Shown here piece after piece: positions 27,428 through 36,540 of a stretch of 64,000 nucleotides of DNA. This DNA is from Bacteroidota bacterium (GTDB lineage Bacteria; Bacteroidota; Bacteroidia; Bacteroidales; Lentimicrobiaceae), in assembly GCA_009773455.1 (NCBI GenBank), contig WSXU01000008.1, positions 1 through 64,000 of the forward strand, read 5' to 3'. The first letter of the stretch is position 1. Each line of letters opens with the position of its first letter. The notes beneath the pieces are model-generated. The model had not been told where the DNA came from, ran no database searches, and saw only the letters and a list, made by a program, of their open reading frames with translations. A program made the position numbers and the translations under genes.

Positions 27428-28927
27428 ATGGCCGGTCCAAACAGGGTAAACCTGAGTGTAATACTGAAAGTCACGGGCATGCTGCTGGTGATCGAAGGCT
27501 TTCTGATGCTTGGCTGCCTGGGATTCTCTGCCTGGTACGATCCCTATTCGATGATCGATTATGGTCTGTTCAATCCGAAGCATGATTTTCTGCCATTGTT
27601 CGTTTCCGGCATTATAACTTCGACCCTTGGACTGTTTCTGTGGGTTTCGAATCGTCAGCCCTTCCGCAATGCCATCGGAAAAAGAGAGGGATATCTGATC
27701 TTCACCATTTCCTGGCTTTCCATTTCGCTTTTCGGGGCGCTTCCCTACCTGCTAAGCGGTGTGGCGCAAAACCTTACAGATGCCTTTTTCGAATCCATGT
27801 CGGGCTTCACCACCACCGGGGCAACCATATTCTCCAATGTTGAATCCATCCCGAACGGCTTGCTTTTCTGGAGGGCAACTACCCAGTGGCTCGGCGGAAT
27901 GGCCATCATTGTCCTTCCGATCACCGTTCTTCCATTCCTGGGAATTGGTGGAATGCAGCTCTTTATCTCCGAAGCGCCCGGTTTTTCACCCGAAAAACTT
28001 CACCCACGGATAACCGAAACCATCAAAAAGTTATGGTTTATCTACCTGGCAATAACCATGATACTGACATTGTTGCTTGTTGCCGGTGACATGACTTTTT
28101 TTGACGCCCTGTGCCACGCATTCAGCACCGTGTCAACCGGTGGCTTTTCGACCAGGAACGATTCTATAACCGGGTATTCGGAATACGTCAGATATGTCAT
28201 CGCGTTCTTTATGCTTTTGGCCGGGATCGGTTCCACTGTTCTATTTTTTATTTTCACCGGTCAGTGGCGGAAGGCCTTTGCCAATGAAGAATTGCGCTAT
28301 TACCTTTCTTTGATGCTTTTTTGCATCATTGTGTGCACCATTGCACTTTCATTCCTGGTACACGATACTTTTCGTCCCGCCCTTGGGGAGTCAGTTTTTC
28401 AGGTGATTTCAATCATTTCTACGACAGGATTTATCACAGCTGACTATCAGCAATGGCCTTCATTTCTCTGGGCATTCTTCTTTCTGCTGATGTTTACCGG
28501 TGCGTGTGCGGGGTCTACAGGTGGTGGAGTTAAAATGGTCAGGATTTTGTTGCTTCTGAAAAACAGCACCCATGAACTCAAGAGGCTGGTCCACCCACAG
28601 GCCATTATTCCCGTAAGGCTCAACGGCAGATATGTCAGTGAAGATACAATTTTCAATATTCTGGCATTTTTCCTGATTTATATCATGGTCTTTGCAGGTG
28701 GTTCATTCGTGATGTCGCTGATGGGGCTTGAATTCTATACCGCCATCGGAACAACCGCAGCCTGTATTGGTAACATTGGTCCCGGACTCGGATCCGTAGG
28801 CCCGATGCACTCCTATGCTGCCATTCCTGACGGGGCAAAATGGATACTTTCATTCCTGATGCTGATCGGAAGGCTTGAATTTCTGACTGTTTTTATACTT
28901 TTCTCGCGTACTTTCTGGAAAAAATAG
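27428..28927 (+). CDS. trkH: TrkH-family potassium channel subunit, copy 1
   Basis: A 499-residue membrane protein of the SKT superfamily with four pore loops: MSGFTTTGATIF, FSTVSTGGFST, ISIISTTGFIT and GTTAACIGNIGPGLG, each with the glycine that lines the selectivity filter. It also has the GSTGGGVKMVR segment between pore domains 3 and 4. TrkH imports potassium when gated by TrkA. It differs clearly from the next gene, so the pair is an old duplication rather than a recent copy. Confidence 0.95.
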   Translation: MAGPNRVNLSVILKVTGMLLVIEGFLMLGCLGFSAWYDPYSMIDYGLFNPKHDFLPLFVSGIITSTLGLFLWVSNRQPFRNAIGKREGYLIFTISWLSISLFGALPYLLSGVAQNLTDAFFESMSGFTTTGATIFSNVESIPNGLLFWRATTQWLGGMAIIVLPITVLPFLGIGGMQLFISEAPGFSPEKLHPRITETIKKLWFIYLAITMILTLLLVAGDMTFFDALCHAFSTVSTGGFSTRNDSITGYSEYVRYVIAFFMLLAGIGSTVLFFIFTGQWRKAFANEELRYYLSLMLFCIIVCTIALSFLVHDTFRPALGESVFQVISIISTTGFITADYQQWPSFLWAFFFLLMFTGACAGSTGGGVKMVRILLLLKNSTHELKRLVHPQAIIPVRLNGRYVSEDTIFNILAFFLIYIMVFAGGSFVMSLMGLEFYTAIGTTAACIGNIGPGLGSVGPMHSYAAIPDGAKWILSFLMLIGRLEFLTVFILFSRTFWKK

Positions 28928-28963
28928 ACAAATACCATAACAAAACCTTTCGGGAAACCTGAT

Positions 28964-30418
28964 ATGTATCCTTTCCGCATAAAAGCACTTGTAAAAATAA
29001 TTGGTCTGATGCTGGTATTTGAAGGCCTCTTTATGCTTACCTGTGTGCCCTTTTCAATCTATTACGGAGGAACGGATCTGAACCCGATTCTGATTTCAGC
29101 CGGTATCACCATCGGCACCGGAGGATTGATGTGGTTTGCACGACGGAAGTACGACGAACATGAAATCGGGAAAAGGGAAGGTTACCTCATTGTAAGCCTC
29201 ACCTGGATCATTATTTCCTTCTTCGGTGCATTGCCTTTCTATATCAGTGGCGCCATTCCTTCGTTTACCGATGCCTATTTCGAAACCATGTCAGGGTTCT
29301 CCACAACCGGTGCTTCGATTCTCCGTGACATAGAAATTATTCCGAAAGGACTCCTGTTCTGGCGAAGTATGACACACTGGATCGGTGGAATGGGAATCAT
29401 TGTCCTCTCGATAGCTATCCTGCCCTTTCTCGGCTTTGGGGGTATGTCGCTCTTCTGGGCAGAAGTTCCGGGTCCGGAAAAAGAAAAACTACATCCGAGA
29501 ATTGCCGTTACGGCCCAGCGCCTGTGGGGTATTTATGCCATGCTTACACTGGCAATGGTCATCATGCTGATGCTCGGAGGAATGAATCTGTTTGAATCCC
29601 TGTGCCATGCTTTCGGAGCATTGTCGTCGGGTGGATTTTCACCCAAAAACACGAGCCTGGCAAGCTATTCACCCTACATTCAATATGTTGCAACGCTTTT
29701 TATGTTTCTTGCAGGCACGAACTTTACCCTGCATTACCTGATGCTGCGCGGTAAATTCCTGAAAGCAATCAGCGGTCTTGAATTCAGGACTTACCTGCTG
29801 GTATTGATCATCCCTTCAATAGTTATTGCCATTGCCCTGATATTTCAGAGAGATTATGGCATCGAACAGGCATGGCGTGCCGGACTTTTCAATGTAGTAA
29901 GTATTGTCACCTGCACCGGCTTTGCCAATGAAGATTATATGCTCTGGCCAAACTATGCCTGGTTTTTGATCTTCCTGTTGATGTTTGCAGGAGGAATGGC
30001 CGGATCAACATCAGGAGGTATCAAGATTGTGCGGCATGTGTTGCTTTTCAAGAATGTTTCGATGATTTTAAAGAAACTCCGGCACAAATCGGCCGTTATC
30101 CCGATCCGACTTGACAACAGACCGGTCAGTCCGATGATCATTCATAATGTGCTGGCTATTTTCTTTCTGTATATGATCACATTTGGCATCGGCTCATTTT
30201 TACTCACTGTCACCGGCCTGGATGTCATTTCTTCGATGGGTTCTGTAGTAACCTGTATGGGCGGAATAGGTCCGGGACTGGCTACAACAGGCCCTGTCGC
30301 CAACTATGCCCATCTTCATGATTTTGCCAAGTGGGTACTCTCCTTTATGATGCTCCTTGGCCGCCTTGAGCTCTTTACCCTCTTTATCATCTTCCACCCG
30401 GCCTTCTGGCGACGATAG
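28964..30418 (+). CDS. trkH: TrkH-family potassium channel subunit, copy 2
   Basis: 484 residues with the same architecture: pore loops MSGFSTTGASIL, FGALSSGGFSP, VSIVTCTGFAN and GSVVTCMGGIGPGLA, and GSTSGGIKIVR before the last domain. Loop 3 has TCTG where copy 1 has STTG, and loop 4 has CMGGIG where copy 1 has CIGNIG. Two TrkH proteins behind one TrkA may differ in affinity or ion preference. This is inference from pore residues. Confidence 0.94.
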   Translation: MYPFRIKALVKIIGLMLVFEGLFMLTCVPFSIYYGGTDLNPILISAGITIGTGGLMWFARRKYDEHEIGKREGYLIVSLTWIIISFFGALPFYISGAIPSFTDAYFETMSGFSTTGASILRDIEIIPKGLLFWRSMTHWIGGMGIIVLSIAILPFLGFGGMSLFWAEVPGPEKEKLHPRIAVTAQRLWGIYAMLTLAMVIMLMLGGMNLFESLCHAFGALSSGGFSPKNTSLASYSPYIQYVATLFMFLAGTNFTLHYLMLRGKFLKAISGLEFRTYLLVLIIPSIVIAIALIFQRDYGIEQAWRAGLFNVVSIVTCTGFANEDYMLWPNYAWFLIFLLMFAGGMAGSTSGGIKIVRHVLLFKNVSMILKKLRHKSAVIPIRLDNRPVSPMIIHNVLAIFFLYMITFGIGSFLLTVTGLDVISSMGSVVTCMGGIGPGLATTGPVANYAHLHDFAKWVLSFMMLLGRLELFTLFIIFHPAFWRR

Positions 30419-30541
30419 GCCACCCGACATCTTATTGTCTGAAGCCTGATGTTCATACCGGATTATCAAACAGCAAACCGGATACGATAAAAGAGTAGTC
30501 AATGTTTTGCCACTGGCAGAAACCGGCATTCTGAATTATTC

Positions 30542-30549
30542 TAACTTTG
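30542..30549 (+). promoter_or_regulatory. Promoter -7 element of the MATE gene
   Basis: TAACTTTG fits TAnnTTTG. The chosen ATG begins 9 nt after it, so the transcript would be leaderless or nearly so. No -33 element at the usual distance. Confidence 0.5.
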
Positions 30550-30558
30550 CAGCGAAAT

Positions 30559-31896
30559 ATGACCCTCAGTACTGTACCTTCATACCGCCGCATTTGGGAA
30601 ATATCACTCCCGATTATACTCAGCCTGCTGGCTCAGAATATCGTCAATGTAACCGACACCGCTTTTCTTGGTCGTGTCGGGGAGGTTGAACTCGGGGCTT
30701 CTGCTATTGGCGGGCTTTTCTATATCTCCCTCTTCATGCTTGGCTTCGGGTTTGGTATTGGCGGGCAAATATTGATTGCCCGGCGGAATGGTGAAAGGAA
30801 TTATCATGAAATCGGTAAAATCACCGACAACAGCCTCTATTTCTTAATGGGAATGGGGCTGGTACTTTTCCTGCTGATAAAATTCCTATCGCCGGCAATG
30901 CTCAGGCCACTCATTTCGTCCGATGCCGTTTATCAGGCCAGCACAGATTTCCTTCAGTATCGCATTTACGGTATTTTCTTTGCTTTCGGCAATGTACTGC
31001 TCAGGGCCTTTTACATAGGTACAACAAGTACACGGGTATTGATCTACAACGCGATCATTATGGCAGGCACCAACGTATTGTTGGGCTATGCCCTTATTTT
31101 CGGGAATTTCGGGATGCCTGAAATGGGAATACGGGGGGCTGGCCTCGCTTCTTCAATATCCGAAGCAGTTTCGGCACTCTTTTTCTTCACGTACACCTTT
31201 AAAATGGTTGATCTGAAGAAATACAACCTCTTCCGGTTTGCCAGCTTTGACTGGGGAATCGTGCGTAAAACACTTGAGATTTCCATTTTCGTGATGCTCC
31301 AGTACTTTATTTCACTGGCGGCCTGGTTTATCTTCTTTATGATTATAGAAAAAATGGGGGAACGTTCGCTGGCCATCTCAAACATCATCCGGAGTGCATA
31401 CATCGTTCTGATGATCCCTATATTTGCATTTGGGTCTACCACCAACTCCCTGGTCAGTAATGTAATAGGAATGGGGAAAGCCGACCAGGTAATTCCTGTG
31501 ATTAAGAAGGTTGCCCTGCTTAACTTTTTATTGATCGGCGGAATTGTCGCCGTATCAGCATTTATTCCCCACCTGCTGATCTCCGTTTATACTTCTGATC
31601 AGAGTCTGGTGAATGAGACCATTCCTTCCTTTTATGTAATCATGTCGGCTCTGCTACTCTTTTCTTTCTCGAGCATCCTTTTCAACGGGGTTTCGGGAAC
31701 AGCCAATACCGCCATCGCACTCACCATAGAAGTAGTCACCATCGGAGTTTACCTGATCGTTGCCTGGTTCCTGGCTGTGCACCTGGAACTGAGCATTGAA
31801 CAGGTGTGGACCAGCGAATATGTTTACTTCCTGATGCTTGGCCTGCTGTCATACATCTACCTCAGATCGGGCAAATGGAGAAAAAAACAGGTTTGA
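30559..31896 (+). CDS. MATE family efflux transporter
   Basis: About 445 residues with twelve predicted membrane helices in two related halves. The first opens with YRRIWEISLPIILSLLAQNIVNVTDTAFLG and the second with VRKTLEISIFVMLQYFISLAAWFIFF, as in MATE antiporters, which export cationic drugs or metabolites using sodium or proton gradients. It belongs to the DinF/NorM-like group, but the substrate is not predictable. The frame is open from a TTG at 30547 inside the promoter, so ATG 30559 is used. The gene follows trkH after 140 bp with its own promoter. Confidence 0.92.
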   Translation: MTLSTVPSYRRIWEISLPIILSLLAQNIVNVTDTAFLGRVGEVELGASAIGGLFYISLFMLGFGFGIGGQILIARRNGERNYHEIGKITDNSLYFLMGMGLVLFLLIKFLSPAMLRPLISSDAVYQASTDFLQYRIYGIFFAFGNVLLRAFYIGTTSTRVLIYNAIIMAGTNVLLGYALIFGNFGMPEMGIRGAGLASSISEAVSALFFFTYTFKMVDLKKYNLFRFASFDWGIVRKTLEISIFVMLQYFISLAAWFIFFMIIEKMGERSLAISNIIRSAYIVLMIPIFAFGSTTNSLVSNVIGMGKADQVIPVIKKVALLNFLLIGGIVAVSAFIPHLLISVYTSDQSLVNETIPSFYVIMSALLLFSFSSILFNGVSGTANTAIALTIEVVTIGVYLIVAWFLAVHLELSIEQVWTSEYVYFLMLGLLSYIYLRSGKWRKKQV

Positions 31897-31975
31897 TTTC
31901 GGTGTCCGGGGAATAAATCATTTATCGGCAACTTAAAAAAGGCCCGATCTTAACTGCTTATCATACACCTCTGAT

Positions 31976-31983
31976 TATCTTTG
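31976..31983 (+). promoter_or_regulatory. Promoter -7 element of the glycosyltransferase pair
   Basis: TATCTTTG fits TAnnTTTG. It overlaps a TTG at 31981 that opens the longer frame, so the start moves to the ATG at 32002. Confidence 0.5.
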
Positions 31984-32001
31984 CAGATTACTCCTGTTGA
32001 C

Positions 32002-32775
32002 ATGACGCATTTATCGGTTGTTATCATCACCCTTAACGAAGAACGGAACATTGGCCGTTGTCTTCAGTCTATAGCAGGCGTTGCCGATGATGTTGTGGTT
32101 GTCGACAGTGGTTCAACCGATCGCACTGCCGACATTTGCCGGGAACATGGGGCAAGGTTTATTTCCCACCCCTGGCTGGGCTTTGCCGAAACCAAGAATT
32201 TCGCCAATGCGCAGGCAAAATACCCCCTGATCCTTTCGCTTGATGCCGACGAAGCACTGTCAGAGCAGTTGATTGCATCCATCAAAACGGTGAAGGAAAC
32301 GGAATCATCTGCAGCCTTCAGCATGAACAGACTGACCAACTATTGCGGCCAGTGGATCAGGCATTGCGGCTGGTATCCCGATCGGAAGATCAGATTATTT
32401 AACCGCAACAATTCCCGGTGGACAGGATTGATCATTCACGAAACCCTTTCTGTTGATCAAGGAGTCACTGTTCACCACCTCGAAGGGGATATCTTACATT
32501 ATTCCTATTACTCTGTCGCCGGGCACATCAGTCAGGCCAACCGTTTTACCGATCTTACCGCAGAGGAGGCATTCAGCAAAGGGGAAAATGGAACGCTTGC
32601 AAAGATCCTTTTTAAACCTCCGGTACGTTTCGTGAGGGATTACTTTTTCAGACTTGGCATTCTCGATGGATATTTTGGTTATCTCATCTGCAGGATCTCT
32701 GCACAGGCGACGTTCTTCAAATACATCAAGCTCAGGCAGCTGAATTCAGCTTCCCGCTTAAACCTTAAAAAATGA
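32002..32775 (+). CDS. Family 2 glycosyltransferase, WaaE/KdtX-like
   Basis: 257 residues with the GT-A fold start LSVVIITLNEERNIGRCLQSI, an acidic pair at VVDSGSTDRTADI, and DADE (divalent-metal and donor sites). The central part (CGWYPDRKIRLFNRNNSRW, VHHLEGDILHYSY) resembles WaaE/KdtX-type proteins that add a sugar to lipopolysaccharide core. It overlaps the next gene by four bases (ATGA), a sign of translational coupling. Likely role: inner-core LPS or other surface glycan assembly. Confidence 0.88.
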   Translation: MTHLSVVIITLNEERNIGRCLQSIAGVADDVVVVDSGSTDRTADICREHGARFISHPWLGFAETKNFANAQAKYPLILSLDADEALSEQLIASIKTVKETESSAAFSMNRLTNYCGQWIRHCGWYPDRKIRLFNRNNSRWTGLIIHETLSVDQGVTVHHLEGDILHYSYYSVAGHISQANRFTDLTAEEAFSKGENGTLAKILFKPPVRFVRDYFFRLGILDGYFGYLICRISAQATFFKYIKLRQLNSASRLNLKK

Positions 32776-33797
32776 CACCTCGCCATATCATCATCAGTCG
32801 TACCGACAGTATCGGGGACGTAATCCTTACCTTTCCGTTGCTGGGTTTGCTAAAAAAGCAATTCCCAGATGTTAAAATAACTTTTCTTGGTCAGAACTAT
32901 ACCCGCCCGGTGATTCTGGCCTGCAGTCATGTCGATTTCTTCCTTGACTGGAGCGAAATGCAGGGCCATTCCATGGAAACCAGGATTACCCTGCTCAGGA
33001 GTATGGAAGCCGATGTTATCCTGCATGTTTTCCCCCGTAAGGAAATCGCCCGGCTTGCCCACAAAGCCGGAATCCCGGTAAGAATGGGGACTACCGGCAG
33101 GATATATCACTGGCTGCACTGCAACCATCTGATTAAACTTTCACGGAAAAACTCCCCGTTACATGAGGCCTTTTTAAACATTCTGCTGGCAGAAAAACTG
33201 ATTGGCAGACCAGAGATCTCCGACGGTGATATTCCCGGGCTTTATGGATTTGACCGGATTGCAAAACTGCCCGAAGAATTTGCCGCGTTGATTGACCCTG
33301 TAAGGTTTAACCTGATCCTGCATCCAAAATCAAAAGGCAGTGCACGGGAATGGGGCACCGATAATTTTGCCACCCTTTCGGCCCTGCTTCCAAGGAATAT
33401 GTACAAGATATTTGTAACCGGCACCAAAGCTGAAGGTGACCTGTTGATTCAGGAAGGGTTTTTCGATAAGGCAGGTGATTTTACTGACCTGACCGGGAAA
33501 ATGAGCCTTGAGAAGATGATTTCCTTTATTTTGGCTGCCGATGGTCTGATTGCCGCCAGCACCGGGCCTTTGCATATTGCAGCGGCTTTGGGAAAAACGA
33601 CACTGGGCATTTATCCGCCAATAAGGCCGATGCATCCGGGCAGGTGGGCCCCGATCGGGAAAAGGGCATCGTTCCTGGTAAGTGAAAAGGAATGCAGCGA
33701 TTGTGCTGAAGGTGGTCCCTGCCGGTGCATGCTGGATATCAGCCCGAAACAGGTTCAACAAAAGCTTTTCTCAATGGTTAATTCTGACCTGATTTAA
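32772..33797 (+). CDS. Family 9 glycosyltransferase (heptosyltransferase-like)
   Basis: 341 residues. RTDSIGDVILTFPLLGLLKKQFP at the N-terminus and the TKAEGDLL and AASTGPLHIAAALGKTTLGIYPP segments near the C-terminus are typical of GT9 enzymes such as WaaC and WaaF, which add heptose to LPS core. The C-terminal region has a Cys cluster (CSDCAEGGPCRC), seen in some GT9 proteins. It follows the GT2 gene with a four-base overlap, so the two probably act on one glycan. The donor sugar cannot be told. Confidence 0.9.
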   Translation: MTPRHIIISRTDSIGDVILTFPLLGLLKKQFPDVKITFLGQNYTRPVILACSHVDFFLDWSEMQGHSMETRITLLRSMEADVILHVFPRKEIARLAHKAGIPVRMGTTGRIYHWLHCNHLIKLSRKNSPLHEAFLNILLAEKLIGRPEISDGDIPGLYGFDRIAKLPEEFAALIDPVRFNLILHPKSKGSAREWGTDNFATLSALLPRNMYKIFVTGTKAEGDLLIQEGFFDKAGDFTDLTGKMSLEKMISFILAADGLIAASTGPLHIAAALGKTTLGIYPPIRPMHPGRWAPIGKRASFLVSEKECSDCAEGGPCRCMLDISPKQVQQKLFSMVNSDLI

Positions 33798-33806
33798 CAT
33801 TAGCCT

Positions 33807-34739
33807 ATGGATTTAAACGGAGAATGGTTTGTTATAGTAAATCCCAACGCCGGCAGGCGAAAGGGAGAGAAAGACTGGCTTGAAATAGCTGCCCTGCTCA
33901 ACGAAGCAGGCATCAGGTTTACCAATGTATTTACCGAACATCCGAACCATGCGGTTAAACTTGCCAGGAAGTACATTGAAACGGGTTACCGGCAGATCAT
34001 TGTGGTCGGAGGTGACGGAACCCTGAATGAAGTGGTAAATGGGGTTTATACCCAGAAAAAATACCCGCCCCGGGAGATCACCCTCGCGATGATTCCGGTC
34101 GGAACAGGCAACGATTGGGGTCGTTCATTCAATATTCCGGCTGGTTACCGTGAAGCCATTCAGGTCATCAGCCGTCATTCAACACGGTTACAGGACATCG
34201 GACGGGTCAGCTACATGCACAACGACCTGCCGAAACAACGCCATTTTATCAATATGGCCGGGCTGGGTTTCGATGCCATGGTGGCCAAAAGAACAAACAA
34301 AGTCAAGGAAAGCGGTAAGAGCGGGCCATTTTCCTACCTGATCAGCCTTTTCACCAGTCTGATTTCGTACAAACCCATCGTCTGCCAGGTTAAAGTTGAC
34401 GGGCAGGAAATTGATGCCGATGTTTTCAGTATGAGCGTGGCTATATGCCGGTTTAATGGCGGAGGTATGATGCAGGCACCCGATGCCATTCCCGATGATG
34501 GCCTCTTTGATGTAACAATCATTACAAGGGTGAGCCGCTTTGTGGTAATCAGGAGTGTTAAGAAACTCTATGATGGTTCATTTCTCAGCATGCCGCAGGT
34601 AAAAACCTTCAGGGGTGCCAACGTTGAAATTGAGTCAAATCCGAACCTCTATCTTGAAACCGACGGTGAATCACTGGGCCACACACCCATGCAGTTTGAA
34701 GTCATCCCCCTGGGCATCCGCGTTGTTACCGGCACATAA
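33807..34739 (+). CDS. Diacylglycerol/sphingosine kinase family lipid kinase
   Basis: 310 residues. The N-terminal catalytic domain has FVIVNPNAGRRKGEKDW and the nucleotide-binding VVGGDGTLNEVVNGVY; the second domain holds PVGTGNDWGRSFNIP and a beta-rich C-terminal half with ETDGE. The family (YegS, DgkB) phosphorylates diacylglycerol or related lipids. In Bacteroidota, which make sphingolipids, a sphingoid substrate is possible, but this is inference. It starts 9 bp after the GT9 gene and probably belongs to the same operon. Confidence 0.92.
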   Translation: MDLNGEWFVIVNPNAGRRKGEKDWLEIAALLNEAGIRFTNVFTEHPNHAVKLARKYIETGYRQIIVVGGDGTLNEVVNGVYTQKKYPPREITLAMIPVGTGNDWGRSFNIPAGYREAIQVISRHSTRLQDIGRVSYMHNDLPKQRHFINMAGLGFDAMVAKRTNKVKESGKSGPFSYLISLFTSLISYKPIVCQVKVDGQEIDADVFSMSVAICRFNGGGMMQAPDAIPDDGLFDVTIITRVSRFVVIRSVKKLYDGSFLSMPQVKTFRGANVEIESNPNLYLETDGESLGHTPMQFEVIPLGIRVVTGT

Positions 34740-34784
34740 CCTTTTCCTACTCCCTACTCCTTACTTACAATTCACAATTTGTCA

Positions 34785-34804
34785 CCCTGAGCGTAGTCGA
34801 AGGG
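34785..34804. repeat. GCGTAGTCGA stem-loop repeat
   Basis: CCCT-GAGCGTAGTCGA-AGGG. Bases 34785-34788 pair with 34801-34804 around the 12-nt loop. The loop is nearly the same as at 11504-11515 where the stem has changed in both arms. If read as protein in one frame it gives HPERSRR, a motif common in wrongly extended genes; that explains a false long upstream frame for hemW here. Confidence 0.75.
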
Positions 34805-34824
34805 CACAACTCACACCCAATCCC

Positions 34825-35958
34825 ATGGCAGGCATATACATCCACATCCCCTTTTGCCGGCAGAAATGCCACTACTGTAATTTCTTTTCCTTAGCCTCAC
34901 GGAAAGAGATGCCGGCAGTGGTTCATGCGATTTGCAGGGAAGCGGAACTTCAGCAATCCTATCTTGAAGGCAAAACCATCGAAACCATCTACTTCGGAGG
35001 TGGTACACCATCGATGCTTGAACCGGAATTTCTCACCCTGCTGCTTGAAACAATCCGCAGGTATTATCCCATTCACGCACAGGCGGAAATCACCCTCGAA
35101 GCCAATCCGGATGACATTACCGAACAAAATCTTCAGCGCTGGAAAAAATCGGGGATCAACCGGTTAAGCATCGGCATACAATCTTTCCGCGACGAGGATC
35201 TCCTCTATCTGAACCGGGTTCACAATGCCGGAAAAGCCAGGCAATGCCTTATCCAGGCCAGAGATGCGGGCTTCGACAACTTAACACTGGATCTTATTTT
35301 CGGGATACCGACCCTGAGTGATGAAGGCTGGATTGAAAACATCAATACCGCCTGCGAAACGGGCATACCTCATATATCAGCCTACGCACTTACGGTTGAG
35401 CCAAAAACCGCCCTTGACGTCATGATCCGCAAAGGCAAGGCTGCCCCAGTTGACGAACACCGCACCGCACGGCAATTCGAAATGCTGATGAACGCCATGG
35501 AGGAAAAAGGTTTTCTGCATTATGAAATATCAAATTATTGCAGGCCGGGACACTTTGCCCGGCACAATACCGCCTACTGGCAGGGTACATCCTATCTCGG
35601 TCTGGGCCCCTCAGCACACTCATACAACGGACAAACCCGTCAATGGAATGTCTCAGGCATCAGGGAATATCTTGATTCAATCAACAGAAACTCCTTCCCT
35701 GAAGGATCTGAGGAGCTCACTCCCGGTCAAAAATACGATGAATATGTCATGACCGGGTTACGCACCATGTGGGGATGCAAATCCGGCGAAATCACCGGGA
35801 GATTCGGCCGGAAATATTCAGATAACTTCATTGGAAACGCCAGATCGTGGATTGAAAAAGGATGCATGGAACAAAACGGCGATCAATATACGCTTACGAC
35901 CAGAGGAAAATTGCTCGCCGATGGTATTGCTTCGGATCTGTTTTTCGGTGAAGATTAA
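34825..35958 (+). CDS. hemW: Radical SAM heme chaperone HemW
   Basis: 377 residues from the ATG at 34825. It opens with GIYIHIPFCRQKCHYCNFF, which places the CxxxCxxC cluster ligands as in HemN/HemW proteins. FGGGTPSMLE and the TLEANPDDIT strand follow. The C-terminal HemN-like domain is shorter than in true HemN. HemW binds heme and delivers it to haem enzymes such as cytochromes. The frame is open from 34615, overlapping the lipid kinase gene, but the extension carries the HPERSRR repeat artefact and is rejected. Confidence 0.94.
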   Translation: MAGIYIHIPFCRQKCHYCNFFSLASRKEMPAVVHAICREAELQQSYLEGKTIETIYFGGGTPSMLEPEFLTLLLETIRRYYPIHAQAEITLEANPDDITEQNLQRWKKSGINRLSIGIQSFRDEDLLYLNRVHNAGKARQCLIQARDAGFDNLTLDLIFGIPTLSDEGWIENINTACETGIPHISAYALTVEPKTALDVMIRKGKAAPVDEHRTARQFEMLMNAMEEKGFLHYEISNYCRPGHFARHNTAYWQGTSYLGLGPSAHSYNGQTRQWNVSGIREYLDSINRNSFPEGSEELTPGQKYDEYVMTGLRTMWGCKSGEITGRFGRKYSDNFIGNARSWIEKGCMEQNGDQYTLTTRGKLLADGIASDLFFGED

Positions 35959-35973
35959 AGATTCCTGACCAGC

Positions 35974-36507
35974 TTAAACCCACTTATTCCAGATCAGTTT
36001 TCCGGGATTCCATTTATCTTTCGGCTTATCAATGTTGTCGGGGAAACCGATGGGTAATACATTAAGCGGGATAATATGGTCGGGCAGATTCAGCGACCTG
36101 CGTACAATTTCTATCCTGTCCTTCGCGGGATAAACCGCTGTCCACACCGATCCCAGGCCGATGGCTTCAGCCGCGATCAGGATGTTTTCGGTTGCTGCTG
36201 AGCAATCCTGAATCCAGAATTCCTGCTGCCATTCATCCGGGGCTTTTTTCATATCCCCGCACACCACAATCGCAGCATTGGTTTTCAGCAACATCCGTGC
36301 ATAGGGAAGCCGGCTCCCCAATTCATCCAGCGTTTGTCGTTCATCGATGGCAATAAATACCCAGGGTTGCCTGTTAACTGCTGATGGTGCTGACATTCCG
36401 GCCCTGACCAGGGTTTCAAGTATTTCCCGCGAAACAGTCTGTTCAGTGTAATGCCTGACACTTTTTCTGGAATGGATAACATTGAGTACCGTTTTATCTG
36501 TGTCCAT
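35974..36507 (-). CDS. Nitroreductase family FMN-dependent oxidoreductase
   Basis: 177 residues. VIHSRKSVRHYTEQTV and VRAGMSAPSAVNRQPWVF form the FMN-binding N-terminus; AAEAIGLGSVWTAVYP is the typical second segment; LPIGFPDNIDKPKDKW closes it. Such flavoproteins reduce nitroaromatics, quinones or enones with NAD(P)H; the natural substrate is not known. It lies 33 bp downstream of the EEP hydrolase on the same strand and convergent with hemW, 15 bp away. Confidence 0.94.
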   Translation of the reverse strand: MDTDKTVLNVIHSRKSVRHYTEQTVSREILETLVRAGMSAPSAVNRQPWVFIAIDERQTLDELGSRLPYARMLLKTNAAIVVCGDMKKAPDEWQQEFWIQDCSAATENILIAAEAIGLGSVWTAVYPAKDRIEIVRRSLNLPDHIIPLNVLPIGFPDNIDKPKDKWNPGKLIWNKWV

Positions 36508-36540
36508 TATGCTTCTGAATTGTTGGGATTGATGATGGTT

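Noticed and set aside
34615-34824. Upstream extension of hemW by 70 residues
   Set aside because: Overlaps the lipid kinase gene and contains the HPERSRR repeat artefact; HemW proteins begin at the GIYIHIPFC segment.
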